Shown: positions 1-13,935 of the stretch, one piece after another
How the letters are laid out: every line of letters begins with the position of its first letter
Numbering within the stretch: the first letter of the stretch is position 1
Source: Megachile rotundata
Lineage: Eukaryota; Arthropoda; Insecta; Hymenoptera; Megachilidae
Assembly (NCBI RefSeq): GCF_050947335.1
Contig: NW_027473315.1
Span: forward strand, 1,116,001-1,180,000
Direction: 5' to 3'
Length of the DNA: 64,000 nucleotides
The notes under the pieces: model-generated
The model's input: the letters and a program-made list of their open reading frames with translations, nothing else
The model's database searches: none
What the model was told of the DNA's origin: nothing
Position numbers and translations under genes: made by a program

Positions 1-94
1 TGTGATTGTATGATTGTGATTGTATGATTGTGATTGTATGATTGTGAATGTATGATTGTGATTGTATGATAGCGATTGTGTGATTCTGATTGTA

Positions 95-234
95 TGATTG
101 TTTTTGTATGATTGTGATTGTATAGTAGTAATTGTATGATTGTCATCGTATGATTGTGATTGTATGATTGTTTTTGTATGATTGTGATTGTATAGTAGTA
201 ACTGTATGATTGTCTTCGTATGATTGTGATCGTA
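95..234 (+). repeat. T cassette, type example (10 units, 140 bp)
   Basis: Ten units occur in fixed order: T5 unit, consensus, TAGTAG unit, TCATCG unit, consensus, T5 unit, consensus, TAGTAG unit, TCTTCG unit, GATCG unit. It is therefore a doubled five-unit motif whose halves differ mainly in the fourth unit. This copy has TAGTAGTAACTG in its second half, a change shared with the copy near 62.9 kb. Other full copies checked by position are 795-934, 1,481-1,620, 3,552-3,691, 4,965-5,104, 9,638-9,777, 16,098-16,237, 21,065-21,204 and 63,152-63,291. Many more full or half copies are spread through the window. This is the most frequent higher-order motif and the best landmark for alignment. Confidence 0.9.
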
Positions 235-276
235 TGATAGTGATCGTATGATTGTGATTGTATGATTGTGATTGTA

Positions 277-500
277 TCATTGTGATTGAATGATTGTGAG
301 CGTATGATTGTGAGTGTATGATTGTGATTGTATGATTGTTTTTGTATGATTGTGATTGTATGATTGTGATCGTACGATTGTGATCGTATGATTGTGATTG
401 TATGATTGTGATCGTTTGATTGTGGTTGTATAATTATTGTTCTATTATTGTGATTGTATGATTGTTCTTGTATGATTATGATCGTATGATTGTAATTGCA
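277..500 (+). repeat. S block copy 1 (16 units, 224 bp)
   Basis: The block starts at TCATTGTGATTGAA and ends at TGATTGTAATTGCA. In order it carries GAGCG, GAGTG, a T5 unit, GATCGTACG, GATCG, GATCGTTTG, GGTTG, TAATTATTGTTCTA, TTATTG, GTTCTTG, TTATGATCG and GTAATTGCA changes. It is the most diverged motif in the array, and every copy is exactly 224 bp. This copy has the TTGTTCTA form. Confidence 0.9.
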
Positions 501-2880
501 TGATTATGATTGTATGATTGTGATTGTATGATTGTGATTGTATGATTGTGATTGTATGGTTGTGATTGTATGATTGCGATAGTATGATTGTGATTGTATG
601 ATTGTGATTGTATTATTGTGATTGTATGATTGCGATAGTATGATTGTGATTGTATGATTGTGATTGTATGATTGTCTTCGTACGATTGTGATCGTATGAT
701 TGTGATCGTATGATTGTGATTGTATGATTGTGATTGTATGATTGTGATTGTATCATTGTGATTGTATGATTGTGATCATATGATTGTGATTGTATGATTG
801 TTTTTGTATGATTGTGATTGTATAGTAGTAATTGTATGATTGTCATCGTATGATTGTGATTGTATGATTGTTTTTGTATGATTGTGATTGTATAGTAGTA
901 ATTGTATGATTGTCTTCGTATGATTGTGATCGTATGATTGTGATCGTATGATTGTGATTGTATGATTGTGATTGTATGATTGTGATTGTATGACTGTGAT
1001 TGTATCATTGCGATTGTATGATTGTGATCATGTGATTGTGATCATATGATTGTGATTGTATGATTGTGATTGTATGATTGTTTTTGTATGATTGTGATTG
1101 TATGATTGTGATTGTATAGTAGTAATTGTATGATTGTCTTCGTATGATTGTGATCGTATGATTGTGATTGTATGATTGTGATTGTATGATTGTGATTGTA
1201 TGATTGTGATTGTATCATTGTGATTGTATGATTGTGATCATATGATTGTGATTGTATGATTGTGATTGTATGATTGTGATTGTATGATTGTGATTGTATG
1301 ATTGTTTTTGTATGATTGTGATTGTATGATTGTGATTCTATGATTGTTATTGTATGATTGTTATTGTATGATTGTGATTGTATGATTGTGATTGTATGAT
1401 TGTGATTGTATGATTGTGAATGTATGATTGTGATTGTATGATTGTGATTGTATGATTGTGATTGTATGATTGTGATTGTATGATTGTTTTTGTATGATTG
1501 TGATTGTATAGTAGTAATTGTATGATTGTCATCGTATGATTGTGATTGTATGATTGTTTTTGTATGATTGTGATTGTATAGTAGCAATTGTATGATTGTC
1601 TTCGTATGATTGTGATCGTATGATTGTGATTGTATGATTGTGATTGTATGATTGTGATTGTATGATTGTGATTGTATCATTGTGATTGTATGATTGTGAT
1701 CATATGATTGTGATTGTATGATTGTGATTGTATGATTGTTTTTGTATGATTGTGATTGTATGATTGTGATTGTATGATTGTGATTGTATGATTGTGATTG
1801 TATGATTGTGATTGTATGATTGTGATTGTATGATTGTGATTGTATGATTGTGATTGTATGATTGTGATTGTATGATTGTGATTGTATGATTGCGATAGTA
1901 TGATTGCGATTGTATGATTGTGATTGTATGATTGTGATTGTATGATTGTGATTGTATGATTGTGATTGTATGATTGTGATTGTATGATTGTGATTGTATG
2001 ATTGTGATTGTATCATTGTGATTGTATGATTGTGATCGTATGATTGTGATTGTATGATGGTGATTGTATGATTGTTTTTGTATGATTGTGATTGTATGAT
2101 TGTGATTGTATGATTGTGATTGTATGATTGTGATTGTATGATTGTGATTGTATGATTGTGATTGTATGATTGTGATTGTATGATTGTGATTGTATGATTG
2201 TGATTGTATGATTGTGATTGTATGATTGCGATAGTATGATTGTGATTGTATGATTGTGATTGTATGATTGTGATTGTATGATTGTGATTGTATCATTGTG
2301 ATTGTATGATTGTGATCATATGATTGTCATCGTATGATCGTGATTGTATGATTGTTTTTGTATGATTGTGATTGTATAATAGCAATTGTATGATTGTCTT
2401 CGTATGATTGTGATCGTATGATTGTGATTGTATGATTGTGATTGTATTATTGTGATTGTATGATTGTGATTGTATCATTGTGATTGTATGATTGTGATCA
2501 TATGATTGTGATTGTATGATTGTGATTGTATGATTGTTTTTGTATGATTGTGATTGTATGATTGTGATTGTATGATTGTGATTGTATGATTGTGGTTGTA
2601 TGATTGTGATTGTATTATTGTGATTGTATGATTGTGATTGTATGATTGTGATTGTATGATTGCGATAGTATGATTGTGATTGTATGATTGTGATTGTATG
2701 ATTGTGACTGTATGATTGCGATAGTATGATTGTGATTGTATGATTGTGAATGTATGATTGTGATTGTATGATAGTGATTGTGTGATTCTGATTGTATGAT
2801 TGTTTTTGTATGATTGTGATTGTATAGTAGTAATTGTATGATTGTCATCGTATGATTGTGATTGTATGATTGTGATTGTA

Positions 2881-3104
2881 TCATTGTGATTGAATGATTG
2901 TGAGCGTATGATTGTGAGTGTATGATTGTGATTGTATGATTGCTTTTGTATGATTGTGATTGTATGATTGTGATCGTACGATTGTGATCGTATGATTGTG
3001 ATTGTATGATTGTGATCGTTTGATTGTGGTTGTATAATTATGGTTCTATTGTTGTGATTGTATGATTGTTCTTGTATGATTATGATCATATGATTGTAAT
3101 TGCA
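2881..3104 (+). repeat. S block copy 2
   Basis: The same 16-unit order, with private changes: GCTTTTG in place of the T5 unit, ATGGTTCTATTGTTG in place of the TTGTTCTATTATTG form, and TATGATCATA in place of TATGATCGTA near the end. Confidence 0.9.
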
Positions 3105-3426
3105 TGATTGTGATTGTATGATTGTGATTGTATGATTGTGATTGTATGATTGTGATTGTATGATTGCGATAGTATGATTGTGATTGTATGATTGTGATTG
3201 TATGATTGTGATTGTATGATTGTGATTGTATGATTGCGATAGTATGATTGTGATTGTATGATTGTGATTGTATGATTGTGATTGTACGATTGTGATTGTA
3301 TGATTGTGATTGTATGATTGTGATTGTATGATTGTTTTTGTATGATTGTGATTGTATGATTGCGATTGTATGATTGTGATTGTATGATTGTTTTTGTATG
3401 ATTGTGATTGTATAGTAGTAATTGTA

Positions 3427-3439
3427 TGATTGTCATCGT
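3427..3439 (+). other. Single-base deletion in a TCATCG unit
   Basis: The unit reads TGATTGTCATCGT and is followed directly by the next TGATTG, so one A is missing. Related segments near 41.6 and 50.4 kb have the intact 14-bp unit. The loss shifts the array by -1 and breaks the long minus-strand frame here. It is the only 1-bp register change in the window not caused by the recurrent 13-bp unit. Confidence 0.85.
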
Positions 3440-4447
3440 TGATTGTGATTGTACGATTGTTTTTGTATGATTGTGATTGTATAGTAGTAATTGTATGATT
3501 GACTTCGTATGATTGTGATCGTATGATTGTGATTGTATGATTGTGATTGTATGATTGTTTTTGTATGATTGTGATTGTATAGTAGCAATTGTATGATTGT
3601 CATCGTATGATTGTGATTGTATGATTGTTTTTGTATGATTGTGATTGTATAGTAGTAATTGTATGATTGTCTTCGTATGATTGTGATCGTATGATTCTGA
3701 TTGTATGATTGTGATTGTATGATTGTGATTGTATGATTGTGATTGTATTATTGTGATTGTATGATTGTGATTGTATGATTGTGATTGTATGATTGTGATT
3801 GTATGATTGTGATTGTATGATTGTGATTGCATGATTGTGATTGAATGATTGTGATTGTATGATTGTGATTGTACGATTGTGATTGTATGATTGCGATAGT
3901 ATGATTGTGATTGTATGATTGTGTTTGTATGATTGTGATTGTATAGTAGTAATTGTATGATTGTCTTCGTATGATTGTGATCGTATGATTGTGATTGTAT
4001 GATTGTGATTGTATGATTGTGATTGTATGATTGTGATTGTATCATTGTGATTGTATGATTGTGATCATATGATTGTGATTGTATGATTGTGATTGTATGA
4101 TTGTTTTTGTATGATTGTGATTTTATGATTGTGATTGTATTATTGTGATTGTATGATTGTGATTGTATGATTGCGATAGTATGATTGTGATTGTATGATT
4201 GTGATTGTATGATTGTGATTGTATGATTGTGATTGTATGATTGTGATTGTATGATTGTGATTGTATGATTGTGATTGTATGATTGTGATTGTATGATTGT
4301 GATTGTATGATTGTGATTGTATGATTGAGATTGTATGATTGTGATTGTATTATTGTGATTGTATGATTGTGATTGTATGATTGTGATTGTATGATTGTGA
4401 ATGTATGATTGTGATTGTATGATTGTGATTGTATGATTGTGATTGTA

Positions 4448-4460
4448 TGATTATTTTGTA
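4448..4460 (+). repeat. 13-bp unit, copy 1
   Basis: The unit is TGATTATTTTGTA. It sits where the first T5 unit of a T cassette normally lies, directly before consensus, TAGTAG and TCATCG units. It therefore looks like a T5 unit that lost one base and changed G to A. Here the cassette continues with a GAGATTG unit. The next copy is 1,511 bp away (108 units minus 1). Confidence 0.9.
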
Positions 4461-5958
4461 TGATTGTGATTGTATAGTAGTAATTGTATGATTGTCATCG
4501 TATGATTGAGATTGTATGATTGTGATTGTATAGTAGTAATTGTATGATTGTCTTCGTATGATTGTGATCGTATGATTGTGATTGTATGATTGTTTTTGTA
4601 CGATTGTGATTGTATGATTGTGATTGTATGATTGTGATTGTATGATTGTGATTGTATGATTGTGATTGTATGATTGTGATTGTATGATTGTGATTGTATG
4701 ATTGTGATTGTATTATTGTGATTGTATGATTGTGATTGTATGATTGCGATAGTATGATTGTGATTGTATGATTGTGATTGTATGATTGTGATTGTATGAT
4801 TGTGATTGTATGATTGTGATTGTATGATTGTGATTGTATGATTGTGATTGTATGATTGAGATTGTATGATTGTGATTGTATTATTGTGATTGTATGATTG
4901 TGATTGTATGATTGTGATTGTATGATTGTGAATGTATGATTGTGATTGTATGATTGTGATTGTATGATTGTTTTTGTATGATTGTGATTGTATAGTAGTA
5001 ATTGTATGATTGTCATCGTATGATTGTGATTGTATGATTGTTTTTGTATGATTGTGGGTGTATAGTAGTAATTGTATGATTGTCTTCGTATGATTGTGAT
5101 CGTATGATTGTGATTGTATGATTGTGATTGTATGATTGTGATTGCATGATTGTGATTGAATGATTGTGATTGTATGATTGTGATTGTACGATTGTGATTG
5201 TATGATTGCGATAGTATGATTGTGATTGTATGATTGTGTTTGTATGATTGTGATTGCATGATTGTGATTGTATGATTGTGATTGTATGATTGCGATTGTA
5301 TGATTGAGATTGTATGATTGTGATTGTATTATTGTGATTGTATGATTGTGATTGTATGATTGTGATTGTATGATTGCGATAGTATGATTGTGATTGTATG
5401 ATTGTGTTTGTATGATTGTGATTGTATAGTAGTAATTGTATGATTGTCTTCGTATGATTGTGATCGTATGATTGTGATTGTATGATTGTGATTGTATGAT
5501 TGTGATTGCATGATTGTGATTGAATGATTGTGATTGTATGATTATGATTGTATGATTGTTTTTGTATGATTGTGATTGTATGATTGTGATTGTATGATTA
5601 TGATTGTATGATTGTGATTGTATTATTGTGATTGTATGATTGTGATTGTATGATTGCGATAGTATGATTGTGATTGTATGATTGTGATTGTATGATTGTG
5701 ATTGTATGATTGTGATTGTATGATTGTGATTGTATGATTGTGATTGTATGATTGTGATTGTATGATTGTGATTGTATGATTGTGATTGTATGATTGTGAT
5801 TGTATGATTGTGATTGTATGATTGAGATTGTATGATTGTGATTGTATTATTGTGATTGTATGATTGTGATTGTATGATTGTGATTGTATGATTGTGAATG
5901 TATGATTGTGATTGTATGATTGTGATTGTATGATTGTGATTGTATGATTGTGATTGTA

Positions 5959-5971
5959 TGATTATTTTGTA
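5959..5971 (+). repeat. 13-bp unit, copy 2
   Basis: GAGATTG subtype, followed by a GGATTGTCTTCG unit. Four consensus units precede it after the GAATG unit, against three in the matching segment of copy B. It corresponds to 16,854-16,866. Confidence 0.9.
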
Positions 5972-7287
5972 TGATTGTGATTGTATAGTAGTAATTGTAT
6001 GATTGTCATCGTATGATTGAGATTGTATGATTGTGATTGTATAGTAGTAATTGTAGGATTGTCTTCGTATGATTGTGATTGTATGATTGTTTTTGTATGA
6101 TTGTGATTGTATGATTGTGATTGTATGATTGTGATTGTATGATTGTGATTGTATGATTGTGATTGTATGATTGTGATTGTATGATTGTGATTGTATGATT
6201 GAGATTGTATGATTGTGATTGTATTATTGTGATTGTATGATTGTGATTGTATGATTGTGATTGTATGATTGTGAATGTATGATTGTGATTGTATGATTGT
6301 GATTGTATGATTGTTTTTGTATGATTGTGATTGTATAGTAGTAATTGTATGATTGTCATCGTATGATTGTGATTGTATGATTGTTTTTGTATGATTGTGG
6401 GTGTATAGTAGTAATTGTATGATTGTCTTCGTATGATTGTGATCGTATGATTGTGATTGTATGATTGTGATTGTATGATTGTGATTGCATGATTGTGATT
6501 GAATGATTGTGATTGTATGATTGTGATTGTACGATTGTGATTGTATGATTGCGATAGTATGATTGTGATTGTATGATTGTGTTTGTATGATTGTGATTGC
6601 ATGATTGTGATTGTATGATTGTGATTGTATGATTGCGATTGTATGATTGAGATTGTATGATTGTGATTGTATTATTGTGATTGTATGATTGTGATTGTAT
6701 GATTGTGATTGTATGATTGCGATAGTATGATTGTGATTGTATGATTGTGTTTGTATGATTGTGATTGTATAGTAGTAATTGTATGATTGTCTTCGTATGA
6801 TTGTGATCGTATGATTGTGATTGTATGATTGTGATTGTATGATTGTGATTGCATGATTGTGATTGAATGATTGTGATTGTATGATTATGATTGTATGATT
6901 GTTTTTGTATGATTGTGATTGTATGATTGTGATTGTATGATTGTGATTGTATGATTGTGATTGTATTATTGTGATTGTATGATTGTGATTGTATGATTGC
7001 GATAGTATGATTGTGATTGTATGATTGTGATTGTATGATTGTGATTGTATGATTGTGATTGTATGATTGTGATTGTATGATTGTGATTGTATGATTGTGA
7101 TTGTATGATTGTGATTGTATGATTGTGATTGTATGATTGTGATTGTATGATTGTGATTGTATGATTGAGATTGTATGATTGTGATTGTATTATTGTGATT
7201 GTATGATTGTGATTGTATGATTGTGATTGTATGATTGTGAATGTATGATTGTGATTGTATGATTGTGATTGTATGATTGTGATTGTA

Positions 7288-7300
7288 TGATTATTTTGTA
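7288..7300 (+). repeat. 13-bp unit, copy 3
   Basis: It lies 1,329 bp after copy 2 and corresponds to 18,183-18,195. The downstream TCTTCG unit starts with T here (base 7,385), where copy B has G (base 18,280). Confidence 0.9.
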
Positions 7301-9134
7301 TGATTGTGATTGTATAGTAGTAATTGTATGATTGTCATCGTATGATTGAGATTGTATGATTGTGATTGTATAGTAGTAATTGTATGATTGTCTTCGTATG
7401 ATTGTGATTGTATGATTGTTTTTGTATGATTGTGATTGTATGATTGTGATTGTATGATTGTGATTGTATGATTGTGATTGTATGATTGTGATTGTATGAT
7501 TGTGATTGTATGATTGTGATTGTATGATTGTGATTGTATGATTGAGATTGTATGATTGTGATTGTATTATTGTGATTGTATGATTGTGATTGTATGATTG
7601 TGATTGTATGATTGTGAATGTATGATTGTGATTGTATGATTGTGATTGTATGATTGTTTTTGTATGATTGTGATTGTATAGTAGTAATTGTATGATTGTC
7701 ATCGTATGATTGTGATTGTATGATTGTTTTTGTATGATTGTGGTTGTATAGTAGTAATTGTATGATTGTCTTCGTATGATTGTGATCGTATGATTGTGAT
7801 TGTATGCTTGTGATTGTATGATTGTGATTGCATGATTGTGATTGAATGATTGTGATTGTATGATTGTGATTGTACGATTGTGATTGTATGATTGCGATAG
7901 TATGATTGTGATCATATGATTGTGATTTTATGATTGTGATTGTATGATTGTTTTTGTATGATTGTGATTGTATGATTGTGATTGTATGATTGTGATTGTA
8001 TGATTGTGATTGTATGATTGTGATTGTATTATTGTGATTGTATGATTGTGATTGTATGATTGTGATTGTATTATTGTGATTGTATGATTGTGATTGTATG
8101 GTTGTGATTGTATGATTGTGAATGTATGATTGTGATTGTATGATTGTGATTGTATGATTGTTTTTGTATGATTGTGATTGTATAGTAGTAATTGTATGAT
8201 TGTCATCGTATGATTGTGATTGTATGATTGTTTTTGTATGATTGTGGGTGTATAGTAGTAATTGTATGATTGTCTTCGTATGATTGTGATCGTATGATTG
8301 TGATTGTATGATTGTGATTGTATGATTGTGATTGCATGATTGTGATTGAATGATTGTGATTGTATGATTGTGATTGTACGATTGTGATTGTATGATTGCG
8401 ATAGTATGATTGTGATTGTATGATTGTGTTTGTATGATTGTGATTGCATGATTGTGATTGTATGATTGTGATTGTATGATTGCGATTGTATGATTGAGAT
8501 TGTATGATTGTGATTGTATTATTGTGATTGTATGATTGTGATTGTATGATTGTGATTGTATGATTGCGATAGTATGATTGTGATTGTATGATTGTGTTTG
8601 TATGATTGTGATTGTATAGTAGTAATTGTATGATTGTCTTCGTATGATTGTGATCGTATGATTGTGATTGTATGATTGTGATTGTATGATTGTGATTGCA
8701 TGATTGTGATTGAATGATTGTGATTGTATGATTATGATTGTATGATTGTTTTTGTATGATTGTGATTGTATGATTGTGATTGTATGATTGTGATTGTATG
8801 ATTGTGATTGTATTATTGTGATTGTATGATTGTGATTGTATGATTGCGATAGTATGATTGTGATTGTATGATTGTGATTGTATGATTGTGATTGTATGAT
8901 TGTGATTGTATGATTGTGATTGTATGATTGTGATTGTATGATTGTGATTGTATGATTGTGATTGTATGATTGTGATTGTATGATTGTGATTGTATGATTG
9001 TGATTGTATGATTGAGATTGTATGATTGTGATTGTATTATTGTGATTGTATGATTGTGATTGTATGATTGTGATTGTATGATTGTGAATGTATGATTGTG
9101 ATTGTATGATTGTGATTGTATGATTGTGATTGTA

Positions 9135-9147
9135 TGATTATTTTGTA
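9135..9147 (+). repeat. 13-bp unit, copy 4
   Basis: It lies 1,847 bp after copy 3 and corresponds to 20,030-20,042. The same 1,847-bp spacing is kept in copy B. Confidence 0.9.
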
Positions 9148-9917
9148 TGATTGTGATTGTATAGTAGTAATTGTATGATTGTCATCGTATGATTGAGATT
9201 GTATGATTGTGATTGTATAGTAGTAATTGTAGGATTGTCTTCGTATGATTGTGATTGTATGATTGTTTTTGTATGATTGTGATTGTATGATTGTGATTGT
9301 ATGATTGTGATTGTATGATTGTGATTGTATGATTGTGATTGTATTATTGTGATTGTATGATTGTGATTGTATGATTGTGATTGTATGATTGCGATAGTAT
9401 GATTGTGATTGTATGGTTGTGATTGTATGATTGTGATTGTATGATTGCGATAGTATGATTGTGATTGTATGATTGTGATTGTATGATTGTGATTGTATAA
9501 TTGTGATTGTATGATTGAGATTGTATGATTGTGATTGTATTATTGTGATTGTATGATTGTGATTGTATGATTGTGATTGTATGATTGTGAATGTATGATT
9601 GTGATTGTATGATAGTGATTGTGTGATTCTGATTGTATGATTGTTTTTGTATGATTGTGATTGTATAGTAGTAATTGTATGATTGTCATCGTATGATTGT
9701 GATTGTATGATTGTTTTTGTATGATTGTGATTGTATAGTAGTAATTGTATGATTGTCTTCGTATGATTGTGATCGTATGATAGTGATTGTATGATTGTGA
9801 TTGTATGATTGTGATTGTATGATTGTGATTGTATGATTGTGATTGTATGATTGTGATTGTATGATTGTGATTGTATGATTGTGATTGTATGATTGTGATT
9901 GTATGATTGTGATTGTA

Positions 9918-10071
9918 TCATTGTGATTGCATGATTGTTTTTGTATGATTGTGATTTCATGATTGTGATTGTATGATTGTGCCTGTATGATTGTGATGGT
10001 ATGATTGTGATTGTATGATTGCGATTGTATGATTGCAATTTTATGAGTGTGACTATATGATTATGATTGTA
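9918..10071 (+). repeat. R block copy 1 (11 units, 154 bp; copy A)
   Basis: The units in order are TCATTG..GCA, T5, GATTTCA, consensus, GTGCCTG, GATGG, consensus, TGCGATTG, TGCAATTTTA, TGAGTGTG and TTATGATTG. GTGCCTG followed by GATGG is the diagnostic pair. This copy has GACTATA in the tenth unit, shared only with copy 3. Confidence 0.9.
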
Positions 10072-10799
10072 TGATTGTGATTGTATGATTGTTTTTGTAT
10101 GATTGTGATTGTATGATTGTGATTGTATGATTGTGATTGCATGATTGTGGTTGTATGATTATGGTTCTATTATTGTGATTGTATGATTTTTCTTGTATGA
10201 TTATGATCGTATGATTGTAATTGCATGATTGTGATTGTATGATTGTGATTGTATGATTGTGATTGTATGATTGTGATTATATGATTGCGATAGTATGATT
10301 GTGACTGTATGATTGTGATTGTATGATTGTGATTGTATGATTGTGATTGTATGATTGTGATTGTATTATTGTGATTGTATGATTGTGATTGTATGACTGC
10401 GATAGCATGATTGTGATTGTATGTTTGTGATTGTATGATTGTGATTGTATGATTGAGATTGTATGATTGTGATATTATTATTGTGATTGTGTGATTGTGA
10501 TTGTATGATTGTTATTGTATGATTGTGAATGTATGATTGTGATTGTATGATTGTGATTGTATGATTGAGATTGTATGATTGTTTTCGTATGATTGTGATT
10601 GTATGATTGAGATTGTATGATTGTTTTCGTATGATTGTGATTGTATAGTAGTAATTGTATGATTGTCATCATATGATTGTGATTGTATGATTGTTTTTGT
10701 ATGATTGTGATTGTATAGTAGTAATTGTATGATTGTCTTCGTATGATTGTGATCGTATGATTGTGATCGTATGATTGTGATTGTATGATTGTGATTGTA

Positions 10800-11023
10800 T
10801 CATTGTGATTGAATGATTGTGAGCGTATGATTGTGAGTGTATGATTGTGATTGTATGATTGTTTTTGTATGATTGTGATTGTATGATTGTGATCGTACGA
10901 TTGTGATCGTATGATTGTGATTGTATGATTGTGATCGTTTGATTGTGGTTGTATAATTATTGTTCTATTATTGTGATTCTATGATTGTTCTTGTATGATT
11001 ATGATCGTATGATTGTAATTGCA
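10800..11023 (+). repeat. S block copy 3 (in copy A)
   Basis: The block has the TTGTTCTA form followed by TTATTGTGATTCTA. Its duplicate is at 22,227-22,450, at an offset of 11,427 bp. Confidence 0.9.
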
Positions 11024-12605
11024 TGATTGTGATTGTATGATTGTGATTGTATGATTGTGATTGTATGATTGTGATTGTATGATTGTGATTGTATGGTTGT
11101 GATTGTATGATTGCGATAGTATAATTGCGATTGTATGATTGTGATTGTATGATTGTGATTGTATGATTGTGATTGTATGATTGTGATTGTATGATTGTGA
11201 TTGTATGATTGTGATTGTATTATTGTGATTGTATGATTGCGATAGTATGATTGTGATTGTACGATTGTGATTGTATGATTGTCTTCGTATGATTGTGATC
11301 GTATGATTGTGATTGTATGATTGTGATTGTATGATTGTGATTGTATGATTGTGATTGTATCATTGTGATTGTATGATTGTGATCATATGATTGTGATTGT
11401 ATGATTGTGATTGTATGATTGTTTTTGTATGATTGTGATTGTATAGTAGTAATTGTATGATTGTCATCGTATGATTGTGATTGTATGATTGTTTTTGTAT
11501 GATTGTGATTGTATAGTAGTAATTGTATGATTGTCTTCGTATGATTGTGATCGTATGATTGTGATTGTATGATTGTGATTGTATGATTGTGATTGTATGA
11601 TTGTGATTGTATCATTGTGATTGTATGATTGTGATCATATGATTGTGATTGTATGATTGTGATTGTATGATTGTTTTTGTATGATTGTGATTGTATGATT
11701 GTGATTGTATGATTGTGATTGCATGATTGTGATTGTATGATTGTGATTGTATTATTGTGATTGTATGATTGTGATTGTATGATTGTGATTGTATGATTGT
11801 GATTGTATGATTGTGATTGTATGATTCTGAATGTATGATTGTGATTGTATGATTGTGATTGTATGATTGTGATTGTATGATTGTTTTTGTATGATTGTGA
11901 TTGTATAGTAGTAATTGTATGATTGTCATCGTATGATTGTGATTGTATGATTGTGATTGTATGATTGTGATCGTATAATTGTGATTGTATGATTGTGATT
12001 GTATGATTGTGATTGTATGATTGTGACTGTATCATTGCGATTGTATGATTGTGATCATATGATTGTGATTGTATGATTGTGATTGTATGATTGTTTTTGT
12101 ATGATTGTGATTGTATGATTGTGATTGTATAGTAGTAATTGTATGATTGTCTTCGTATGATTGTGATCGTATGATTGTGATTGTATGATTGCGATTGTAT
12201 GATTGTGATTGTATGATTGTGATTGTATCATTGTGATTGTATGATTGTGATCATATGATTGTGATTGTATGATTGTGATTGTATGATTGTTTTTGTATGA
12301 TTTTGACTGTATGATTGTTTTTGTATGATTCTGATTGTATGATTGTGATTGTATGATTGTGATAGTATGATTGTGATTGTATGATTGTGATTGTATGATT
12401 GCGATAGTATGATTGTGATTGTATGATTGTGATTGTATCATTGCGACAATATGATTGTGATTGTATGATTGTGATTGTATTATTGTGATTGTATGATTGT
12501 GATTGTATGATTGTGATTGTATGATTGCGATAGTATGATTGTGATTGTATGATTGTGATTGTATGATTGTGATTGTATGATTGCGATAGTATGATTGTGA
12601 TTGTA

Positions 12606-12759
12606 TCATTGTGATTGCATGATTGTTTTTGTATGATTGTGATTTCATGATTGTGATTGTATGATTGTGCCTGTATGATTGTGATGGTATGATTGTGATT
12701 GTATGATTGCGATTGTATGATTGCAATTTTATGAGTGTGATTATATGATTATGATTGTA
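12606..12759 (+). repeat. R block copy 2 (copy A)
   Basis: Full 11-unit form with GATTATA in the tenth unit. It is followed by GTCATTG, GCGATAG and TGGGATTG units, as in the copies at 24,033, 52,373, 53,997 and 58,070. Confidence 0.9.
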
Positions 12760-13935
12760 TGATTGTGATTGTATGATTGTTTTTGTATGATTGTGATTGT
12801 ATGATTGTGATTGTATGATTGTCATTGTATGATTGCGATAGTATGATTGGGATTGTATGATTGTGATTGTATGTTTGCGATTGTATGATTGAGATTGTAT
12901 GATTGTGATTGTATTATTGTGATTGTATGATTGTGATTGTATGATTGTGATTGTATGATTGTCATTGTATGATTGTGATTGTATCATTGTGATTGTAAGA
13001 TTGTGATCATATGATTGTGATTGTATGATTGTGATTGTATGATTGTTTTTGTATGATTGTGATTGTATGATTGTGATTGTATGATTGTGATTGTATGATT
13101 GTGATTGTATGATTGTGATTGTATTATTGTGATTGTATGATTGTGATTGTATGATTGTGATTGTATGATTGCGATAGTATGATTGTGATTGTATGATTGT
13201 GATTGTATGATTGTGATTGTATGATTGCGATAGTATGATTGTGATTGTATGATTGTGATTGTATGATTGTGATTGTATAATTGTGATTGTATGATTGAGA
13301 TTGTATGATTGTGATTGTATTATTGTGATTGTATGATTGTGATTGTATGATTGTGATTGTATGATTGTGAATGTATGATTGTGATTGTATGATAGTGATT
13401 GTGTGATTCTGATTGTATGATTGTTTTTGTATGATTGTGATTGTATAGTAGTAATTGTATGATTGTCGTCGTATGATTGTGATTGTATGATTGTGATTGT
13501 ATTATTGTGATTGTATGATTGTGATTGTATGACTGCGATAGCATGATTGTGATTGTATGTTTGTGATTGTATGATTGTGATTGTATGATTGAGATTGTAT
13601 GATTGTGATTGTATTATTGTGATTGTGTGATTGTGATTGTATGATTGTTATTGTATGATTGTGAATGTATGATTGTGATTGTATGATTGTGATTGTATGA
13701 TTGAGATTGTATGATTGTTTTCGTATGATTGTGATTGTATGATTGAGATTGTATGATTGTTTTCGTATGATTGTGATTGTATAGTAGTAATTGTATGATT
13801 GTCATCATATGATTGTGATTGTATGATTGTTTTTGTATGATTGTGATTGTATAGTAGTAATTGTATGATTGTCTTCGTATGATTGTGATCGTATGATTGT
13901 GATCGTATGATTGTGATTGTATGATTGTGATTGTA

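Larger units (their letters stand above)
1..4964 (+). repeat. Left part of array, upstream of the large duplication
   Basis: This stretch is a mosaic of 14-bp variants. It holds several T cassettes (95-234, 795-934, 1,481-1,620, 3,552-3,691), two S blocks (277-500, 2,881-3,104), a shortened T cassette at 3,385-3,523 and the first 13-bp unit (4,448-4,460). About 3.33-4.05 kb carries the same run of variants (CGATTGTTTTT, GACTTCG, TAGCAATTG) as 41.5-42.2 and 50.4-51.06 kb. No gene or unique sequence was found. Confidence 0.85.

Noticed and set aside
95..234. T cassette as a mobile element or element remnant
   Set aside because: It is made entirely of 14-bp units in register, has no inverted ends or target-site duplication, and occurs as part of larger repeated segments.
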